Source: Magnetospirillum fulvum
GTDB lineage: Bacteria > Pseudomonadota > Alphaproteobacteria > Rhodospirillales > Magnetospirillaceae
Assembly (NCBI RefSeq): GCF_900108475.1
Contig: NZ_FNWO01000007.1
Span: 62,001-126,000, forward strand
Length of the DNA: 64,000 nt
Direction: 5' to 3'
Shown here in pieces: positions 30,669 through 38,749 of the stretch; positions within the stretch are counted from its first letter, which is position 1, and every line of letters starts with the position of its first letter. Both the position numbers and the translations under genes were made by a program. The notes below the pieces were generated by a model. That model had not been told where the DNA came from, searched no databases, and saw only the letters and a list, made by a program, of their open reading frames with translations.

Positions 30669-31349
30669 GTGCGTATTCTTGTGGCCGATGACCACAAGCT
30701 GGTGCGGGATGGGTTACGACCGTTCCTCCGCGAGCTTGATTCCGAGGCCGAAATCATTGACGCCGCCACACTGGATGAAGCTGTCGCCGCCATCGACGAC
30801 GGCGCGCCCCTCCCGGATCTGGTGCTACTCGACCTGATGATGCCGGGAATGACCGGACTTGACGGACTGACCCGGATCAAGACTCTGGCTCCGGGGATTC
30901 CGGTCGTGATCGTCTCGGGCTATTCCTCCCGCGACCATGTCCAAGCCGCAGTTCAGGCCGGTGCCGCTGGATTCATCCCCAAGACCGTTGGCGGTACCGC
31001 GATGGTCAACGCCCTCAGGCTGGTTCTGTCAGGCGAAACCTATCTGCCCTCCAGCAGCTTCTTCGAAACCACGGAATCCCCGCCCGCCGTCCGTCCAGGG
31101 GCTGCGCCGCCGCCGTTTGACCGCCTGTCGCGGCGCGAGGGCGAGATTCTGGCGCAGTTGATCGAGGGGCGCACCAACAAGGAAATCGCCCTGGCGCTCA
31201 ATCTTCAGGAAATCACCATCAAGGTCCACCTCCGCAACGTCTATCGCAAGATCGGCGCAGCCAACCGGGCTCAAGCGGTGCGGATCGCGCTGCAATCCGG
31301 CTGGGATATCCCTCCGATCGCGCCGCCTCTCCCCCGTCCGGCCGGGTGA
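30669..31349 (+). CDS. LuxR/NarL-type response regulator
   Basis: A 226-residue transcription regulator. The receiver domain (1-120, VRILVADDHKLVRDGLRPFL) has acidic residues DD, the phosphoacceptor Asp in LVLLDLMMPGMTGLDGL, the Ser in VIVSGY and the Lys in GFIPKTVG. A proline-rich linker leads to a LuxR-type helix-turn-helix (about 150-210, LSRREGEILAQLIEGRTNKEIA... EITIKVHLRNVYRKIG). The start is a GTG at 30669 with GGGAG 8 nt upstream; the upstream open frame has no SD. It lies just downstream of an incomplete sensor kinase. The real phosphodonor may be one of the orphan kinases of the window or outside it. Confidence 0.93.
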   Translation: MRILVADDHKLVRDGLRPFLRELDSEAEIIDAATLDEAVAAIDDGAPLPDLVLLDLMMPGMTGLDGLTRIKTLAPGIPVVIVSGYSSRDHVQAAVQAGAAGFIPKTVGGTAMVNALRLVLSGETYLPSSSFFETTESPPAVRPGAAPPPFDRLSRREGEILAQLIEGRTNKEIALALNLQEITIKVHLRNVYRKIGAANRAQAVRIALQSGWDIPPIAPPLPRPAG

Positions 31350-31407
31350 CCGTTCGGGCCGGTCGTGATATCCTGAGGGCCTTCAGTTGTCCCAGGGGAG
31401 TTCGACT

Positions 31408-31899
31408 TTGGCCTATCGACGCGACGGCATCACCGCCTTTCATCCCGTGACCCTGATTGCCACCTGTTTCGGTGTCGGTCTGCTGCCCAAGGCCCCCGGC
31501 ACCTGGGGCTCTCTGGTGGCGCTTCCCCTCGGCTGGGCGCTGGCGACGGCTGGCGGCGGCCGGTTGGTGCTGGTGGCGGCGATCATCTGTTTCGTCGTCG
31601 GCTGGTGGGCCGCTCGCGAATATATCGGCCGGACCGGGGTTGAAGACCCGTCCGAAGTCGTGATCGACGAAGTTGCCGGTCAATGGCTGGTTCTGGCAGC
31701 GGCCCCGCTTGATCCGGTTGCGTATGGCGTCGCCTTCATCTTGTTCCGGCTGTTCGACATCTGGAAACCCGGACCGATCGGTCAGGCCGACCGCTCTTTC
31801 GGCGGCGGAATGGGGGTGATGCTCGACGACATGCTGGCCGGATTGTTCGCGATGGCCGGGCTGGTCCTCTTCCTCCACCTCCGGCCTCTGCTCGGATGA
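31408..31899 (+). CDS. pgpA: Phosphatidylglycerophosphatase A
   Basis: About 163 residues, an inner-membrane phosphatase that makes phosphatidylglycerol from its phosphate. Family motifs are GVGLLPKAPGTWGSL near residue 30, DPSEVVIDEVAGQW in the middle, FRLFDIWKPGPIG and MGVMLDDMLAGL. Several hydrophobic segments are visible. The start is a TTG at 31408 preceded by GGGGAG 9 nt upstream; another TTG at 31387 has no SD. It overlaps the pncC ATG by 4 bp, so the two are translationally coupled. Confidence 0.92.
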   Translation: MAYRRDGITAFHPVTLIATCFGVGLLPKAPGTWGSLVALPLGWALATAGGGRLVLVAAIICFVVGWWAAREYIGRTGVEDPSEVVIDEVAGQWLVLAAAPLDPVAYGVAFILFRLFDIWKPGPIGQADRSFGGGMGVMLDDMLAGLFAMAGLVLFLHLRPLLG

Positions 31900-32420
31900 G
31901 CGATCCCGACGCATTGAGAGAGTCCGCCAAGCGGACTCTCGATTCCCTCAAGGATCGGGGTTTAAAGCTCGCCACCGCCGAATCCTGCACTGGCGGGATG
32001 GTTTCGGCGGCGCTGACTGCGATTTCGGGATCGTCGGCGGTGGTCGAGCGCGGCTTCGTTACCTATTCCAACGACGCCAAGACCGAAATGCTGGGCGTTC
32101 CCGCCGACCTGATCCGCGCCCATGGCGCGGTCAGCGCGGAGGTCGCTCGGGCGATGGCCGAAGGGGCCATCGCTCACTCTCACGCTGATCGGGCCGTCTC
32201 GATCACGGGAATCGCCGGCCCCACCTCGGACGGAACCGACAAGCCGGTCGGGCTGGTCCATTTCGCCCTAGCGGTTCGGGGCGGTTCCACCCGCGAGCAT
32301 GTCGAAAGGTTCGACGGCGACCGCGACGCGGTCCGGCTTCAGGCCACGCTGACGGCACTGGCCCTCGCGGTGGAAGATCTGCCGCCTCACTTCAGCGCGG
32401 CGGCAATTCCTCGACGGTGA
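31896..32420 (+). CDS. pncC: Nicotinamide-nucleotide amidase (CinA C-terminal type)
   Basis: A 174-residue PncC/CinA-C domain protein that hydrolyses nicotinamide mononucleotide to nicotinate mononucleotide and ammonia, recycling NAD. It has LKLATAESCTGGMVSAALT with the active-site Ser, VVERGFVTYSNDAKTEMLGV, VTGI-like SITGIAGPTSDGT and KPVGLVHFA. It is the stand-alone form without the N-terminal molybdopterin-binding-like domain. The ATG overlaps the pgpA stop. Its 3' end overlaps the convergent lipoprotein gene by 29 bp. Linkage of pgpA and cinA-type genes is common in alphaproteobacteria. Confidence 0.94.
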   Translation: MSDPDALRESAKRTLDSLKDRGLKLATAESCTGGMVSAALTAISGSSAVVERGFVTYSNDAKTEMLGVPADLIRAHGAVSAEVARAMAEGAIAHSHADRAVSITGIAGPTSDGTDKPVGLVHFALAVRGGSTREHVERFDGDRDAVRLQATLTALALAVEDLPPHFSAAAIPRR

Positions 32421-32682
32421 TTCCACCGCCCCCTCCGCCAGAGCGGGAGGACGGCGTATAGGCCGGAGCCGGAGCCGGAGCTTCCTCGATTCGATCCTGG
32501 GAAGAGGATTCTGCGGTTGCCGGAGCCGGAACGGCCGTCGGAGCCGCAGCCGAAGAGGCAGGCTCCCGCTGGCTTTTCTCGACCGCCTTGACCGTATGGG
32601 CAACCAGATCGGGAATACCGCAGCCCGCCAGCAGCGGAGCCAACACCCACACCAAAACAACCGCACGCACGTCTTCACCCAT
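32392..32682 (-). CDS. Small lipoprotein of unknown function
   Basis: About 96 residues. A short signal ends in the lipobox LLAGC, so the mature protein should be lipid-anchored. It is low in complexity: Ala/Pro-rich (APAPAPAYTP), then a run of six glycines and ITVEELPPR. No family was recognised. An alternative GTG start 12 nt downstream (32670) gives a better signal peptide. It follows the cyclophilin-like gene by 12 bp and is probably co-transcribed with it. Confidence 0.65.
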   Translation of the reverse strand: MGEDVRAVVLVWVLAPLLAGCGIPDLVAHTVKAVEKSQREPASSAAAPTAVPAPATAESSSQDRIEEAPAPAPAYTPSSRSGGGGGGITVEELPPR

Positions 32683-32694
32683 CCTTCCGTGGCG

Positions 32695-33075
32695 TCAGGC
32701 CGGATCGACCGCTTCGACCCGAACCAGATCGCCCGCCTCGACCTCCGCCAAACCGGCCAGAGCGTCATTGGTCCGGCCCCACAGATTGGCGCGCGCCGCC
32801 AGCCGAATTTCATCGCCGTCCGAGCACGGGGTCGGACCATAGCCGATAATGATCGATTCGCCTTCGGAGCGGAACACGATCTCGCCGGATTGGACCACTT
32901 CGAGAGCATCGCTTTCAAGCGGGGTCCGCACCGGGGCCTGAAAATAAACCTCGCCAGGCCACGTGGCCGCCCGCGATTCGAACGGCACCGCTGCCAGAAT
33001 GGCCTTGGCGGTCGGCGTATCAAGCAAGTCCACCTGAAGGGCAACACGCCCGACGCTGATTTTCACTTTCGGCAT
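32695..33075 (-). CDS. Cyclophilin-fold protein (TM1367/DUF3830-like)
   Basis: A 126-residue protein matching the small cyclophilin-like fold family: KVKISVGRVALQVDLLDTPTAKAILAAVPF, then VYFQAPVRTPLE, GEIVFRSEGESIIIGYGPTP and LWGRTNDALAGL. Members share the beta-barrel of cyclophilins, but isomerase activity is not established and substrates are unknown. No signal peptide is present, so it is cytoplasmic. It is upstream of the small lipoprotein gene on the same strand. ackA lies upstream, 108 bp away, separated by a weak hairpin. Confidence 0.8.
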   Translation of the reverse strand: MPKVKISVGRVALQVDLLDTPTAKAILAAVPFESRAATWPGEVYFQAPVRTPLESDALEVVQSGEIVFRSEGESIIIGYGPTPCSDGDEIRLAARANLWGRTNDALAGLAEVEAGDLVRVEAVDPA

Positions 33076-33183
33076 ATCACCCGGCCCCCAACCGTTTGCG
33101 ATTAGGTGTCAGTTTGCCTTTTCCCACGCGACTTGGCTAGGGCGCGTTAAATGGCGACCCTGGCCCATGTGCCCAGGGCGCGG

Positions 33184-34392
33184 TCAAACCACCCCGCCCT
33201 GGCTGCGCAACGCCCGCAGAACCTCGCGGGTGTGCTTGGCGATCATCATCTCCTCGTCGGTGGGGATCACCCAGACCGAGACCTTGCTGTCGAGGGCGCT
33301 GATCAGGGGCGCACCCTTCTCGTTGGCCTCCTCGTCGATCCGCACCCCCAGCCATTCGGCGGCGGCACAGACGCGGGTGCGGATGCTGACGGCGTTCTCG
33401 CCGATCCCGCCGGTAAAGACAAAGGCATCAAGCCCCCCCAACGCCGCCGCCAGCGAGCCCAATTCGCGGGCGATGCGATAGATGAACAGATCGACCGCCT
33501 CGGCGGCACGCGGCTCCAGGCTGTCGAGCAGCACCCGCATGTCGCTGCTGACTCCCGACACGCCGAGCAGACCGGACTGGCGATAGAGCAGATCCTCGAT
33601 CTCTTTGGGGGTCATCCCCTTTTGCTGCAACAGATAGAGCACGACACCGGCATCGAGCGCGCCGCTGCGGGTTCCCATCGGCAGGCCGTCCAGCGCGGTG
33701 AAGCCCAGGGTGCTGGCGATGCTTTTGCCTTCCGTGATCGCGCACATCGAGGCGCCGTTACCCAGATGCGCCACCACCACCTTGGCCCGCGCTGTCGCCG
33801 GAGCGTAAAGCTTCAACGTGCGCGAGATATATTCGTAAGACAATCCGTGAAAGCCATAGCGCCGCACCCCCTCGATCGTGATCTTGCGCGGAAGAGCGAA
33901 GCTTTGCGCCTCCCAGGGATTGGAGCGGTGAAAGGCGGTGTCGAAGCAGGCCACCTGGATCAAATCGGGATGAACCTCGCGCAAGCCCCGGATCGGGGCC
34001 AGATTGTGCGGCTGGTGCAGGGGGGCCAGCGGAACCAGTTCGTCCAGTTCGTCGAGTAAGGTGTCGGTGACCAGCATCGGCTGGGAATAAAGCGCGCCCC
34101 CATGCACCACCCGGTGACCGGCCGCGCGCAGTTCGACATCGCCCAGATGATCCTCGACCCACTCGATCAGATGCTTGAACAGGTCGGAATGGCTCATCTC
34201 GGGATGATCGGTCCAGCGTCGTTCGTTCAGAACCAGCCCGAGCGGCGATTTGACGACAAAATGCGGCGCTGTGTCGATCCCCTCGACCGAACCTTTGCAG
34301 GATAGAGTTGGCTTGATTCCTTCCTGCGAGATGTACAGGGAAAATTTGATGCTGGAGGAACCGGCATTGATGACCAAAATACCGTCTTGCAT
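33184..34392 (-). CDS. ackA: Acetate kinase
   Basis: A 402-residue enzyme of the ASKHA superfamily that interconverts acetyl phosphate and acetate with ADP/ATP. Motifs are LVINAGSSSIKFSLY, RVVHGG, FDTAFH, GFHGLSYEYI, VVAHLGNGASMCAI, DAGVVLYLLQQKG and FTGGIGENAVSIRTRVC. All substrate-binding His, Arg and Asp residues expected for the family are visible. It starts 39 bp after the MaoC-Pta gene on the same strand, so together they form the acetyl-CoA to acetate branch. A hairpin follows the gene at about 33158-33178. Confidence 0.96.
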   Translation of the reverse strand: MQDGILVINAGSSSIKFSLYISQEGIKPTLSCKGSVEGIDTAPHFVVKSPLGLVLNERRWTDHPEMSHSDLFKHLIEWVEDHLGDVELRAAGHRVVHGGALYSQPMLVTDTLLDELDELVPLAPLHQPHNLAPIRGLREVHPDLIQVACFDTAFHRSNPWEAQSFALPRKITIEGVRRYGFHGLSYEYISRTLKLYAPATARAKVVVAHLGNGASMCAITEGKSIASTLGFTALDGLPMGTRSGALDAGVVLYLLQQKGMTPKEIEDLLYRQSGLLGVSGVSSDMRVLLDSLEPRAAEAVDLFIYRIARELGSLAAALGGLDAFVFTGGIGENAVSIRTRVCAAAEWLGVRIDEEANEKGAPLISALDSKVSVWVIPTDEEMMIAKHTREVLRALRSQGGVV

Positions 34393-34431
34393 GGGCAGGC
34401 TCTTTCAGATGTCTGGTTGACCCGACCCGCT

Positions 34432-35844
34432 CTATTCGGCGGCGATGGATTTGTTCTTGGCGCGGCGGGCATGGGCGAACCGCACCGCCACCGCGCACGA
34501 GGCCAGACGCGCCTTGGCGCTGTCGGCCCGGCTGGTCAGCACGATCGGCACCCGTGCACCGAGGACGATCCCGGCGGCCTCGGCATCGGCCAGATAGGAC
34601 AATTGCTTGGCCAGCATGTTGCCCGCCTCGAGATCGGGAACGATCAGGATGTCGGCCCGCCCCGCCACCGGCGAGACGATCTTCTTGATCTTCGCCGCCT
34701 CGACATTGATTGCGTTGTCGAACGCCAGCGGCCCGTCAAGCAGAGCCCCGGTGATCTGGCCGCGATCGGCCATCTTGCACAGCGCCGCCGCCTCGATGGT
34801 CGAGGTAATCTTGGGATAGACAGTCTCGACCGCCGACAGGATCGCCACCTTGGGCTGTTCGACCCCCAGGACATGGGCAAGGGAGATAGCGTTCTGAACG
34901 ATATCGACCTTGTCCTCCAGCGACGGATAGATGTTGATCGCCGCATCCGAGATCAGCAGGGTGCGGGGATAGGTCGGCACGTCCATGATGAAGACGTGAC
35001 TGATGCGCCGCGAGGTTCTCAGCCCCTTCTCGCGCGAGGCAACCTCGTGCATCATCTCGTCGGTATGCAAAGAGCCCTTCATCAACGCTTCGGCTTCGCC
35101 CGACCGGCACAAAGCGACCGCTTTTCCCGCCGAATCGTGGCTGTGAGCGCTATCGACGATGCGCAGTCCGGCAATATCGATCGAGAATTCGGCGGCGATC
35201 TGACGGATCTTGGCCTCGGGGCCAACCAGAATCGGCACGATCAGCCCCAGCCGGGCCGCCTCGACCGGACCTTCCAGCGACACCTGATCGCACGGGTGGC
35301 ACACCGCCACCGAAACCGGGGTAAGCCCGCCGCAACTGGCGATGATGTCTTCGAAAACGTGATGGCGCCGCCGCAGGCTGGCTTCCTGCAACTGGATGCG
35401 CGGCTGCACCGATTTGACCGTCGGGGCCGCGACCCGTGCCCGTCCGGTATAGACCGTTTCGCCGGTTTGCTTCGTCGCCAGGCAATCGAACACGACGTCG
35501 TGAGGCGGCAGAGTCTCGACCACGGTAACCGTCACCGTCACCGTGTCGCCGACATCAATTGGCGCGGTGAAGGTGATGTCCTGGCTGCGATAGGACGTCC
35601 CCGCCCCCGGCAATTCGTTGCCAAACAGCGCCGACAGCAGCGAGCATCCCCACATGCTGTGGGCCTTCACCTTGCCGCTTCTGGTGAATTTCTCTGCGCT
35701 TTCAATGCTGTAATGGGTTGGATTCAACCCGCCGATGGCGACTCCGAACAGTTCGACGTCATCCATGCTACAGGTCCGCGTCAGAGTAGCGGTATCGCCG
35801 ATCCGAATCTCGTCGAACGTCCTGTTTTCAATCATCTCGGGCAT
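34432..35844 (-). CDS. MaoC-like hydratase fused to phosphate acetyl/butyryltransferase
   Basis: A 470-residue two-domain protein. Residues about 1-140 form a MaoC-type hotdog domain (RTFDEIRIGDTATLTRTCSMDDVELFGVAIGGLNPTH, HSMWGCSLLSALFGNELPGAGT). These domains hydrate enoyl-CoA or bind acyl-CoA. Residues about 155-465 form a Pta/Ptb domain (VCHPCDQVSLEGPVEAARLGLI, ALMKGSLHTDEMMHEV, HVFIMDVPTYPRTLLISDAAINI) that makes acyl phosphates from acyl-CoA. The fusion is known as the bifunctional enoyl-CoA hydratase/phosphate acetyltransferase. With ackA it converts acyl-CoA to acid plus ATP. CGGAG precedes the ATG. Confidence 0.94.
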   Translation of the reverse strand: MPEMIENRTFDEIRIGDTATLTRTCSMDDVELFGVAIGGLNPTHYSIESAEKFTRSGKVKAHSMWGCSLLSALFGNELPGAGTSYRSQDITFTAPIDVGDTVTVTVTVVETLPPHDVVFDCLATKQTGETVYTGRARVAAPTVKSVQPRIQLQEASLRRRHHVFEDIIASCGGLTPVSVAVCHPCDQVSLEGPVEAARLGLIVPILVGPEAKIRQIAAEFSIDIAGLRIVDSAHSHDSAGKAVALCRSGEAEALMKGSLHTDEMMHEVASREKGLRTSRRISHVFIMDVPTYPRTLLISDAAINIYPSLEDKVDIVQNAISLAHVLGVEQPKVAILSAVETVYPKITSTIEAAALCKMADRGQITGALLDGPLAFDNAINVEAAKIKKIVSPVAGRADILIVPDLEAGNMLAKQLSYLADAEAAGIVLGARVPIVLTSRADSAKARLASCAVAVRFAHARRAKNKSIAAE

Positions 35845-35879
35845 GGTCGGCTCCGTGTAAGGCGTCCGTTGCGTTTTTT

Positions 35880-35899
35880 ATTTTGCAGCGCACAATATA
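35880..35899. promoter_or_regulatory. TGC-rich operator-like site in the acetate divergon
   Basis: ATTTTGCAGCGCACAATATA lies in the intergenic region between the MaoC-Pta gene and the acyl-CoA synthetase gene. It closely resembles the sequence at 60723-60739 upstream of cstA and has the TTTTGC..GCGCA pattern I recall for PhaR-type sites. The regulator is inferred, not shown. Confidence 0.35.
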
Positions 35900-35959
35900 A
35901 TCTAACTCTTGGCATAGGCACAATGACCGGTTCGCGACAGCCGACGTCTTGGTCGGTGA

Positions 35960-35989
35960 TTGCCGTGCACCGGGGTCGAAGCATATCTT
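35960..35989 (+). promoter_or_regulatory. Promoter of the acyl-CoA synthetase gene
   Basis: TTGCCG (35960-35965) and TATCTT (35984-35989) are spaced by 18 bp, giving a leader of about 30 nt. Confidence 0.45.
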
Positions 35990-36025
35990 GTTGGTTTAAC
36001 GCGAAGGTTCGCACCCGGGGGTACG

Positions 36026-38743
36026 ATGAGCATCCGCAACCTGAAACCGCTGTTCCGACCGCAATCAATCGCGGTCGTCGGGGCTTCGACCAAGCCCAAG
36101 AGCATCGGCTGGGTGGTCATGCGCAATCTGCTGCAAGAGGAATTCGCCGGACCGGTGATGCCGGTCACCCCCGATCACCCCTCGGTCGCTGGCGTCCTGG
36201 CCTATCCCGATGTCGCCTGCCTGCCCCAGGCCCCCGATCTGGCCTTGATCTGTACCCCGCCCGAGACCGTTCCCGGCATCCTTGATACGCTGGGTCAGCG
36301 CGGCACCCGCGCTGCCTGCATCATGACTCACGGGTTGCATCGGGCCGTTACCCCGGACGGAGTGAGCGTGATCGAGCGGACGCTGGCGGTGGCCCGCACC
36401 CACGACATGCGGATTCTCGGCTCGGGCAGCATGGGGATTCTGGTGCCGGGAATCGGCCTGAATGCCAGCTTCGCCCATCGCGGAGCCCGGCCGGGCAAGC
36501 TGGCCTTCGTGTCGCAATCGGGCGCGCTGTGCACGGCTGTCCTCGATTGGGCTCGCCCGCGCGAGATCGGCTTTTCCCATTTCATCCATCTGGGCGATAC
36601 CGACGGAGTCGATTTCGGCGACGTGCTCGACTATCTCGGCAGCGATCCCTCGACCCGGGCGATCCTGCTCTATATCGAGACGATCCAGCAGCGGCGCAAT
36701 TTCATGTCGGCCGCCCGCGCCGCCGCCCGCAACAAGCCGATTCTGGCGATCAAGGCCGGCCGCAGCATGGAAGGCGCCCGCGCCGCCGCCTCACATACCG
36801 GCGTTCTGGCCGGGTCCGATCTGGTGTTCGACGCCGCGATGCGCCGCGCCGGCATGTTACGGGTGCGCGATATCGACGAGATTTTCGGCGCGGTCGAGAC
36901 GCTGGCCCGCTCGCGCCCGATCAAGGGCCGCCGACTGGCGATCCTGACCAATGGCGGCGGGATCGGGGTGCTGGCCGCCGACGATCTGGCCGAACGCAAC
37001 GGCGAGTTGGCGGTGCTGCCCGACGAGGTGATCGCCAAGCTTGATGAGGTGCTGCCGCCGAACTGGTCACGCGGCAATCCGGTCGATATCGCGGGCGATG
37101 CCGACGGCGAACGCTACGTCAAGGCGTTGATGATCCTGACCGAATGCAAGGCGGTCGATGCCGTTCTGGTGATGCATGCGCCCAGCGCGATCTCGGACCC
37201 GACCGAGGCGGCGACAGCCGTAATCCGCAGCAGCAAGGACCGCCCCCGCGCCAACATCATGACCTGCTGGGTCGGCAACGAGGCGGTGGCCCACGCCCGC
37301 CACATGTTCAGCGGTGCCGGGATTCCGGCCTATGACACCCCGCGCGCGGCGATTCAGGCCTTCATGCACCTGATCGAATATCGTCGCAATCAGACCTTGC
37401 TGATGGAAGTCCCGGCCTCGGCCCCGCTCGATTTCGTCCCCGACACCGCCCGCGCCCGCGCCCTGATCGACAACGCCCTGGCCCATGGCGGCGGCACCCT
37501 GAACGAGCCCGAGGCCAAGGCGGTGCTGGAAGCCTATGGGATTCCCGCCGTCGAGACCCATGTCGCCGAAACCCCGGCCGACGCCGGTCGGATTGCCGCG
37601 ACGATGTCGGGCCGGATCGCGCTGAAAATCCTGTCGCCCGACATCCTCCACAAATCCGATGTCGGCGGAGTCGTGCTGAACCTGACCGGCGCGGCCGAAG
37701 TCGAGAAAGCCGCCCAGGACATGCTGGACCGCGTCGTCCAGTTCTATCCCGGGGCACGCATCACCGGCTTTACCGTTCAGACGATGGCGCGCCGCGCCGG
37801 AGCGCAGGAACTGATTGTCGGCGTCGCCACCGACCCGGTGTTCGGCCCGGTGATCATGTTCGGCCAAGGCGGCATCGCCGTCGAGGTGATCGCCGACCGC
37901 GCGATGGCGCTGCCGCCGCTCAACACCACGCTGGCCTATGAGTTGATCTCGCGGACCCGGGTGTCCCGCCTGCTCGAAGGCTATCGCGGCCGCCCTCCCG
38001 CCGACCGCGAGGCGATCGCCCGCACCCTGGTGCATCTGTCGCAATTGGTGGTCGATTTCCCCGAAATCGTCGAACTCGACCTCAACCCGCTATTTGCCGA
38101 CTCGAAAGGCGTGCTGGCGCTCGACGCCCATATCTCGGTCGCCCCGGCCAAGCCCGGCACTGAGCATCTGGCGATCCGGCCCTATCCCAAGGAACTGGAG
38201 GAGGTGTTCGCCCTCCCTGACGGTCAGAAGGCTCTGCTGAGGCCAATCCGCCCCGAGGACGAGCCTAACCACCATGTCTTCATCTCGAAACTGACGCCCG
38301 AGGACATCCGTTTCCGCTTCTTCGGTCTGGTCCACGAACTGCCACACAGCGAAATGGCCCGACTGACCCAGATCGATTACGACCGCGAAATGGCTTTCGT
38401 CGCCGAAATCGCCGTAGCCGAAGGCCGCGAGACGGTGGGCGTCGTCCGCACCGTCACCGATCCCGACAACGAGAAGGCCGAGTTCGCGATTGTCGTCCGC
38501 TCGGATATCAAGGGAACCGGTCTGGGGAAGCGCCTGCTGGTCAAGATGATCGATTATTGCCGATCGCGCGGAACCCGCGCGATCGCCGGGCAGGTGTTGA
38601 AAGACAATCCGCGAATGCTGGCCTTCGTCCAGCATCTCGGCTTTGTGCCCACCCGCACCGTCGATGGCGACATTCTCGAAGTCGAACTCGATCTGCGCCA
38701 CCCCGCCCAGACCGCGCCCGATCCCGACCCCGGCGGGCCGTAA
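36026..38743 (+). CDS. ADP-forming acyl-CoA synthetase with C-terminal GNAT domain
   Basis: About 905 residues. The N-terminal part has a CoA-binding domain (FRPQSIAVVGASTKPKSIGW) and succinyl-CoA-ligase-like domains (SQSGALCTAVLDWA, KAGRSMEGARAAASHTG with the likely phosphohistidine His). An ATP-grasp domain follows (about 490-705, LKILSPDILHKSDVGGVVLNL), then a GNAT domain (about 735-890, VVRSDIKGTGLGKRLL). This layout is that of the PatZ/Pat protein-lysine acetyltransferases, where the ligase part often only senses CoA; here the catalytic His appears kept, so real acetate activation is possible. It diverges from MaoC-Pta/ackA. Good SD (GGGGG) at ATG 36026. Confidence 0.93.
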   Translation: MSIRNLKPLFRPQSIAVVGASTKPKSIGWVVMRNLLQEEFAGPVMPVTPDHPSVAGVLAYPDVACLPQAPDLALICTPPETVPGILDTLGQRGTRAACIMTHGLHRAVTPDGVSVIERTLAVARTHDMRILGSGSMGILVPGIGLNASFAHRGARPGKLAFVSQSGALCTAVLDWARPREIGFSHFIHLGDTDGVDFGDVLDYLGSDPSTRAILLYIETIQQRRNFMSAARAAARNKPILAIKAGRSMEGARAAASHTGVLAGSDLVFDAAMRRAGMLRVRDIDEIFGAVETLARSRPIKGRRLAILTNGGGIGVLAADDLAERNGELAVLPDEVIAKLDEVLPPNWSRGNPVDIAGDADGERYVKALMILTECKAVDAVLVMHAPSAISDPTEAATAVIRSSKDRPRANIMTCWVGNEAVAHARHMFSGAGIPAYDTPRAAIQAFMHLIEYRRNQTLLMEVPASAPLDFVPDTARARALIDNALAHGGGTLNEPEAKAVLEAYGIPAVETHVAETPADAGRIAATMSGRIALKILSPDILHKSDVGGVVLNLTGAAEVEKAAQDMLDRVVQFYPGARITGFTVQTMARRAGAQELIVGVATDPVFGPVIMFGQGGIAVEVIADRAMALPPLNTTLAYELISRTRVSRLLEGYRGRPPADREAIARTLVHLSQLVVDFPEIVELDLNPLFADSKGVLALDAHISVAPAKPGTEHLAIRPYPKELEEVFALPDGQKALLRPIRPEDEPNHHVFISKLTPEDIRFRFFGLVHELPHSEMARLTQIDYDREMAFVAEIAVAEGRETVGVVRTVTDPDNEKAEFAIVVRSDIKGTGLGKRLLVKMIDYCRSRGTRAIAGQVLKDNPRMLAFVQHLGFVPTRTVDGDILEVELDLRHPAQTAPDPDPGGP

Positions 38744-38749
38744 CCGGCT

